A stretch of 64,000 nt of DNA from Mangrovibacterium diazotrophicum (lineage in GTDB: Bacteria; Bacteroidota; Bacteroidia; Bacteroidales; Prolixibacteraceae): positions 2,157,320-2,221,319 of the forward strand of contig NZ_RAPN01000001.1 of the NCBI RefSeq assembly GCF_003610535.1. The letters run 5' to 3'. The translations under genes were made by a program, and so were the position numbers. The notes beneath the pieces were generated by a model. The model was not told the origin of the DNA, did no database searches, and was given only the letters and a program-made list of their open reading frames with translations. Below, one piece after another: positions 59,804 to 64,000 of this stretch; positions within the stretch are counted from its first letter, which is position 1; each line of letters opens with the position of its first letter.

Positions 59804-61948
59804 ATGGAATTAGAGAAGTTTATGTATGACAACAAAATTACCCGCAATTTTGCTGTAGCAACTGTTGTATGGGGAGTTGTAGGATTGTTGATGGGCTTGA
59901 TTGTTGCCCTGCAAATATTTATCCCGGCGATGAACTTCAACCTGGAGTTCACCACTTTCGGACGCACCCGCCCGTTACACACCAACGCCGCTATTTTTGC
60001 GTTTGTCGGAAACGCCATTTTCACAGCTGTTTATTATTCCATGCAGCGATTGCTGAAAACACGCATGTTCAGCGACCTGCTCGGAAAAATTCACTTTTGG
60101 GGATGGCAGCTGATTATTGTTTCAGCGGCACTAACATTATTGGCCGGCTACACATCCGGTAAAGAATATGCGGAGCTGGAATGGCCGATTGACCTGGCAA
60201 TTACAATTGTTTGGGTAGTCTTCGGGATCAACATGTTCGGAACTTTGCTCATCCGGCGCACCAGCCATATTTACGTGGCTATTTGGTTTTACATTGCCAC
60301 CTGGGTGACTGTTGCGGTTTTGCACATTGTCAACTCCATCGAAATTCCATTCAGTGCTTTAAAATCGTACCCGGTTTATGCCGGCGTTCAGGACGCTTTG
60401 GTTCAGTGGTGGTATGGTCACAACGCGGTGGCTTTCTTCCTCACAACGCCATTTCTGGGGCTGATGTACTACTTTGTACCGAAAGCTGCCAACCGGCCAA
60501 TCTACTCCTATAAACTTTCAATCGTACACTTCTGGTCTCTCATTTTCATCTACATTTGGGCGGGACCACACCACTTGCTATATACCTCGCTGCCAAACTG
60601 GCTGCAGGCACTCGGAACAACATTCTCCATCATGCTGATCGCTCCAAGTTGGGGAGGTATGATAAATGGCTTGCTCACGTTGCGGGGTGCCTGGGACAAT
60701 GTTCGCCGTGACCCGATTCTGAAAATGTTTGTCGTGGGGATTACCGCTTACGGTATGGCGACCTTCGAGGGCCCGATGCTTTCGTTGAAAACTGTAAATG
60801 CCATCAGCCACTATACCGACTGGACCATTGGACACGTTCACATTGGTGCCCTGGGCTGGAACGGTTTGCTCACATTCGGTATGCTTTACTGGTTGATTCC
60901 GCGCTTGTACAATACCAAACTTTGGTCGACAAAATTGGCGAACGTACATTTCTGGCTAGCCACACTCGCTATTATTTTTTATGCCGTGCCGTTGTACATC
61001 GGCGGCATCACACAGGCCCTGATGTGGAAACAATTCACACCAGACGGCTTCCTGATATATCCGAACTTCCTGGAGACAGTCACTCAGCTGATCCCGATGT
61101 ATGCGATTCGCGCGTTTGGCGGAGCACTATATGTTACCGGTATGCTGCTGGCCGTATTCAACATCGTCAAAACAGCACAAGCCGGCACCTTCCTGAAAGA
61201 AGAACCGGGCGAAGCCCCGGCACTGACAACACAGGAGATGCCCAAACAGGCGAGCGAAAGCTGGCACGGATTTTTGGAGCGCAAACCAATTCGTTTCCTC
61301 ATCTTCGCCACAATTGCCATCCTGATTGGTGGTATTTTCGAAATCGTTCCGACTTACCTTGTGAAATCCAACATCTCGACTATTTCGAGCGTGCAACCAT
61401 ACACCCCGCTCGAATTGCAGGGTCGCGATATTTACGTGAAGGAAGGTTGTTACAACTGTCACTCGCAAATGATTCGCCCGTTCCGGTCCGAAGTTGAGCG
61501 TTACGGCGAGTATTCCAAAGCGGGCGAGTTTGTTTACGATCACCCCTTCCAGTTTGGCTCGAAACGAACCGGTCCTGATCTGGCTCGCGAGGGAGTGAAA
61601 ACCGGCAAGATTTACAAGCCCAATGCCTGGCATTACAACCACTTCATTGATCCGCAAAAGATGAATGAAGCGTCGATCATGCCGCCGTATCCATGGCTCG
61701 CTGAGAAAGACATCGACCTTTCATCAACGGCTGCCAAAATTCGGGTCATGAAAAAGCTGGGCGTTCCGTATCCCGACAATTACGAGCAACAAGCCAACGA
61801 GGATCTGAAAGCACAGGCTGAGGAAATTGCCCAAAACCTTCGCGAAGCGGGCATTAAAACGGAGAGTACCAAAGAAATTATTGCACTCATTGCATACATC
61901 CAACGGTTAGGAACCGACATCATGACTCCTGAACCGACAAACGAATAA
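59804..61948 (+). CDS. ccoNO: Fused cbb3 oxidase subunits I and II (CcoN-CcoO)
   Basis: A 714-residue fusion. CcoN (about 1-470) has twelve helices with heme and CuB ligands: RPLHTNAAIFAFVGNA, WWYGHNAVAFFLTTP, WAGPHHLLYTSLP and HWTIGH-like DWTIGHVHIGALGWNG. CcoO (about 505-714) has a helix, then the c-type heme site CYNCHSQMIRPF and GSKRTGPDLAREG. In most Proteobacteria the two are separate genes; the fusion is known from Bacteroidota. The complex is a proton-pumping high-affinity oxidase. Confidence 0.95.
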   Translation: MELEKFMYDNKITRNFAVATVVWGVVGLLMGLIVALQIFIPAMNFNLEFTTFGRTRPLHTNAAIFAFVGNAIFTAVYYSMQRLLKTRMFSDLLGKIHFWGWQLIIVSAALTLLAGYTSGKEYAELEWPIDLAITIVWVVFGINMFGTLLIRRTSHIYVAIWFYIATWVTVAVLHIVNSIEIPFSALKSYPVYAGVQDALVQWWYGHNAVAFFLTTPFLGLMYYFVPKAANRPIYSYKLSIVHFWSLIFIYIWAGPHHLLYTSLPNWLQALGTTFSIMLIAPSWGGMINGLLTLRGAWDNVRRDPILKMFVVGITAYGMATFEGPMLSLKTVNAISHYTDWTIGHVHIGALGWNGLLTFGMLYWLIPRLYNTKLWSTKLANVHFWLATLAIIFYAVPLYIGGITQALMWKQFTPDGFLIYPNFLETVTQLIPMYAIRAFGGALYVTGMLLAVFNIVKTAQAGTFLKEEPGEAPALTTQEMPKQASESWHGFLERKPIRFLIFATIAILIGGIFEIVPTYLVKSNISTISSVQPYTPLELQGRDIYVKEGCYNCHSQMIRPFRSEVERYGEYSKAGEFVYDHPFQFGSKRTGPDLAREGVKTGKIYKPNAWHYNHFIDPQKMNEASIMPPYPWLAEKDIDLSSTAAKIRVMKKLGVPYPDNYEQQANEDLKAQAEEIAQNLREAGIKTESTKEIIALIAYIQRLGTDIMTPEPTNE

Positions 61949-61951
61949 ACT

Positions 61952-62149
61952 ATGTGGAAAGAGCAGCTAAGTAATATTGAGCATGTTGAATTTTATGCCA
62001 TCATCGGCTTCTTTATCTTTTTCGTCTTCTTTGTATTGATTACGATTCACACGATGAAAATGGATAAAAGCAGAACCCAGGCCTATGGCAACCTTCCACT
62101 GGATGAAGAGGACCAAAACCAAGTTGAACAGCAAAATTTCACTTTATGA
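61952..62149 (+). CDS. ccoQ: CcoQ-like cbb3 oxidase subunit IV
   Basis: A 65-residue single-helix protein (EFYAIIGFFIFFVFFVLITI) with an acidic C-terminal tail. Position between ccoNO (3 nt) and ccoP (overlap ATGA) and topology identify it as the CcoQ/FixQ-type subunit. Sequence similarity in this group is low, so the call rests mostly on context. Confidence 0.82.
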   Translation: MWKEQLSNIEHVEFYAIIGFFIFFVFFVLITIHTMKMDKSRTQAYGNLPLDEEDQNQVEQQNFTL

Positions 62150-62751
62150 CAACCCAAAACAAAAAACAACAAGAATACGACGATCTTACACAGATAAAAT
62201 ACATTGGAGGCCACGACTATGACGGCATCCGCGAATTAGACAACCGCCTGCCACCCTGGTTGAAGTACCTGTTTTATCTGAGTATTGTTTTTTCGGTTTC
62301 TTACTTAATGCTGGTCTTTGTTTTTGAAGATGACAGTGTGATCCAGGAAAAAGAATACCAAAAAGAAATGGCCGCGGTGCACCAGGCCGAAGAGCAGGAA
62401 GCCGAGGCTGCCCCGGTTGAAAAGAAAGAGCGCACCAGAGAAGAAATGGTCGCCGCGGGACAGGTTACTTTCGAGAAAATCTGTTCGGTTTGCCACGGTA
62501 AATTTGGCGAAGGTTTGGTTGGTCCAAACATGACCGACGAATACTGGATTCACGGCGGAAGCTTTGAAAACATGAAAGAAGTTGTATTGAACGGTGTGAT
62601 TGAGAAAGGGATGATTTCGTATAAAAATCAGCTTTCGAATCAGCAAATCGACGATGTACTGACCTATATCGAAAGTTTGCAAGGAACCAACCCGCCGAAC
62701 CCGAAAGCACCGCAGGGCGAGAAATACTTTCCCGAAGAGACCACAGAATAA
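62146..62751 (+). CDS. ccoP: cbb3 oxidase subunit III (CcoP), mono-heme
   Basis: A 201-residue protein. An N-terminal domain contains WLKYLFYLSIVFSVSYLML, one helix, then a Glu-rich linker, and one cytochrome c domain with heme site CSVCHGKFGEGLVGPN and axial Met in the later KGMISYKNQLS. Typical CcoP has two heme c sites; only one CxxCH is seen here. It overlaps ccoQ by 4 nt. Confidence 0.92.
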   Translation: MTTQNKKQQEYDDLTQIKYIGGHDYDGIRELDNRLPPWLKYLFYLSIVFSVSYLMLVFVFEDDSVIQEKEYQKEMAAVHQAEEQEAEAAPVEKKERTREEMVAAGQVTFEKICSVCHGKFGEGLVGPNMTDEYWIHGGSFENMKEVVLNGVIEKGMISYKNQLSNQQIDDVLTYIESLQGTNPPNPKAPQGEKYFPEETTE

Positions 62752-62809
62752 CCGGTCGAAACCTGCCGGAGAGTCCATCGAAAAAACAACCAAAAAACCA
62801 GAATCAGTA

Positions 62810-64000
62810 ATGGAGTCAAACCAAAAACCGGATCATATTCAGGATTTAACCTTTCGCGACCGAATGGCAACGGTCGACAAGGAAGGAAAGCGGGTTTGGG
62901 TTTTCCCCAAAATGCCAAAAGGAAAGTTCACGAATTACCGACGGATTGTCGCTTATTTTCTACTGGCCTTTTTCTACCTGGCGCCACACATCAAACTGAA
63001 CGGCGATCCGTTGATTTTTTTAAACTTTCTGGATCGTCGCTTCGTGCTGTTGGGCCAGACGTTTTACCCGCAGGATTTCCATTTACTGGTTTTGTCATTC
63101 ATCACCTTGCTGGTTTTCATCATCCTGTTTACCGTAGTTTACGGCCGCATCTTTTGCGGATGGGCATGCCCGCAAACCGTTTTCATGGAATTCCTCTACC
63201 GACCGATTGAATACCTGATTGATGGCGACCGCAATAAACAACGAGAATTGGCGCGGCAGGAAATGAATGTCCCGAAACTACTTAAACGCATTGCCAAACA
63301 CACCATTTTTGTATTCATCTCCTTTTTTACGGTACTAACATTTTTGTCCTACATTATAGGCTGGCCTCAAGTTCGCATTCTTTTAGCGGGATGGCCGTTT
63401 CAAAACTTTGCGGGCTTCCTGGGAGTTGCAGCATTTACAGGGGCACATTACTTTGTTTTTGCCTGGTTCCGCGAGCAAGTATGCTCTCTGGTTTGTCCAT
63501 ACGGCCGGTTGCAGGGTGTGATGCTCGAGCAAAACTCCATCGTAGTTGCGTATGACTACATTCGAGGCGAACCACGGGGGCGAGGTAAAAATGAAGAAAA
63601 GGGAGATTGCATCGACTGCAAACGTTGTGTTGACGTTTGCCCAACGGGAATTGACATTCGCAACGGAACACAGTTGGAGTGTATCAACTGCACCGCTTGT
63701 ATCGACGCCTGCGCTTCGGTGATGTACACCGTCAACAAGCCCAAAGGTTTAATTCGCTACGCCTCGGAAAGATCGATTTCGGAAAAGAAAAAGGAAGTAA
63801 TGAATGCACGGGCCATTGCCTACTCGGTTGTGCTCGTCATTTTACTGGGTGTTGCCAGCTTTGCTTTTATGAACCGCGACGATGTTGAAACAACCATCGT
63901 TCGCACACAGGGCACACTCTTCCAGCAATACGGAGACGATGCGTTGAGCAACCTGTACGACCTGCAGATGATCAACAAATCATCGGGTAAAATTACGATG
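62810..64000 (+). CDS. ccoG: Cytochrome oxidase accessory protein CcoG (polyferredoxin), cut by window edge
   Basis: The frame is open at the right edge; 397 codons are visible. Helices (VAYFLLAFFYLAP and others) alternate with CGWACPQTVFMEF and CSLVCPYGRLQG. Two 4Fe-4S sites follow: CIDCKRCVDVCPTGI and CINCTACIDACASVM. CcoG reduces copper for delivery to cbb3 oxidase. The C-terminal Ig-like domain is only beginning at the edge. It starts 58 nt after ccoP with no ORF or terminator between. Confidence 0.94.
   Translation, partial: MESNQKPDHIQDLTFRDRMATVDKEGKRVWVFPKMPKGKFTNYRRIVAYFLLAFFYLAPHIKLNGDPLIFLNFLDRRFVLLGQTFYPQDFHLLVLSFITLLVFIILFTVVYGRIFCGWACPQTVFMEFLYRPIEYLIDGDRNKQRELARQEMNVPKLLKRIAKHTIFVFISFFTVLTFLSYIIGWPQVRILLAGWPFQNFAGFLGVAAFTGAHYFVFAWFREQVCSLVCPYGRLQGVMLEQNSIVVAYDYIRGEPRGRGKNEEKGDCIDCKRCVDVCPTGIDIRNGTQLECINCTACIDACASVMYTVNKPKGLIRYASERSISEKKKEVMNARAIAYSVVLVILLGVASFAFMNRDDVETTIVRTQGTLFQQYGDDALSNLYDLQMINKSSGKITM

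Noticed and set aside
1-64000. tRNA, rRNA, CRISPR array or insertion sequence
   Set aside because: Scanning the intergenic regions gave no cloverleaf arms, regular spacer-repeat arrays, transposase genes or terminal inverted repeats with target duplications.

Overview
The window is a gene-dense stretch of a Bacteroidota chromosome, most likely a facultatively anaerobic or microaerophilic member of the Marinilabiliales/Prolixibacteraceae type (the order and family are inference). Evidence for the phylum: an N-succinylornithine-type transcarbamylase in the arginine operon, a fused CcoN-CcoO oxidase subunit, a DUF4492 gene ahead of cydAB, several TAnnTTTG promoter boxes, and few Shine-Dalgarno sequences. 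There are no tRNA or rRNA genes, no CRISPR array and no insertion sequence that I can see.

Layout. 1-4.3 kb: mixed accessory genes (end of a carbon-nitrogen hydrolase, a VOC protein, a DHFR-like reductase, a GNAT, a membrane protein, a secreted esterase). 4.3-14.6 kb, minus strand: a ten-gene arginine plus proline operon read argR, acyltransferase, argG, argC, argD, proC, proB, proA, argF', argB and closed by a terminator. Divergent from it, 14.6-19.2 kb: carAB behind a leader ORF that runs through an intrinsic terminator. 19.3-24.4 kb: aquaporin, DUF502 and TerC membrane proteins and an ABC exporter. 24.4-25.6 kb: cysK behind a Cys-rich leader peptide and an attenuator-like terminator. 25.7-27.0 kb: an AT-rich pair of related membrane proteins of unknown function. 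27.3-29.9 kb: a Ppx/GppA phosphatase, an NtrC-like regulator without its DNA-binding domain, and a candidate structured RNA. 29.9-34.7 kb: two multi-spanning glycosyltransferase-like proteins and a GtrB-like GT2. 34.8-44.9 kb: coaD, a TlpA-like protein, NUDIX, pyrE, SRPBCC, the selenium pair mnmH-selD, a hemerythrin/LuxR cassette, an S41 lipoprotein peptidase and birA. 45.0-50.6 kb: rsfS-ftsH-LUD-DUF2007-cdsA-psd-pssA, joining ribosome silencing, membrane proteolysis and phospholipid synthesis. 51-53.6 kb: a beta-barrel protein and a BACON-like lipoprotein. 53.6 kb to the end: two high-affinity oxidases back to back, cydAB on the minus strand and ccoI-S-NO-Q-P-G on the plus strand.

How the genes work together. 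CarAB supplies carbamoyl phosphate to the ArgF' enzyme of the divergent operon and to pyrimidines. The arginine route appears to use N-succinylated intermediates. The best candidates for undescribed biology are the two leader-peptide attenuators (cysK and carA), a set of word-like low-complexity intergenic spacers, a candidate 107-nt RNA, the paired D(D/E)xxxIHE membrane proteins, and a 43-residue protein directly after cydB.
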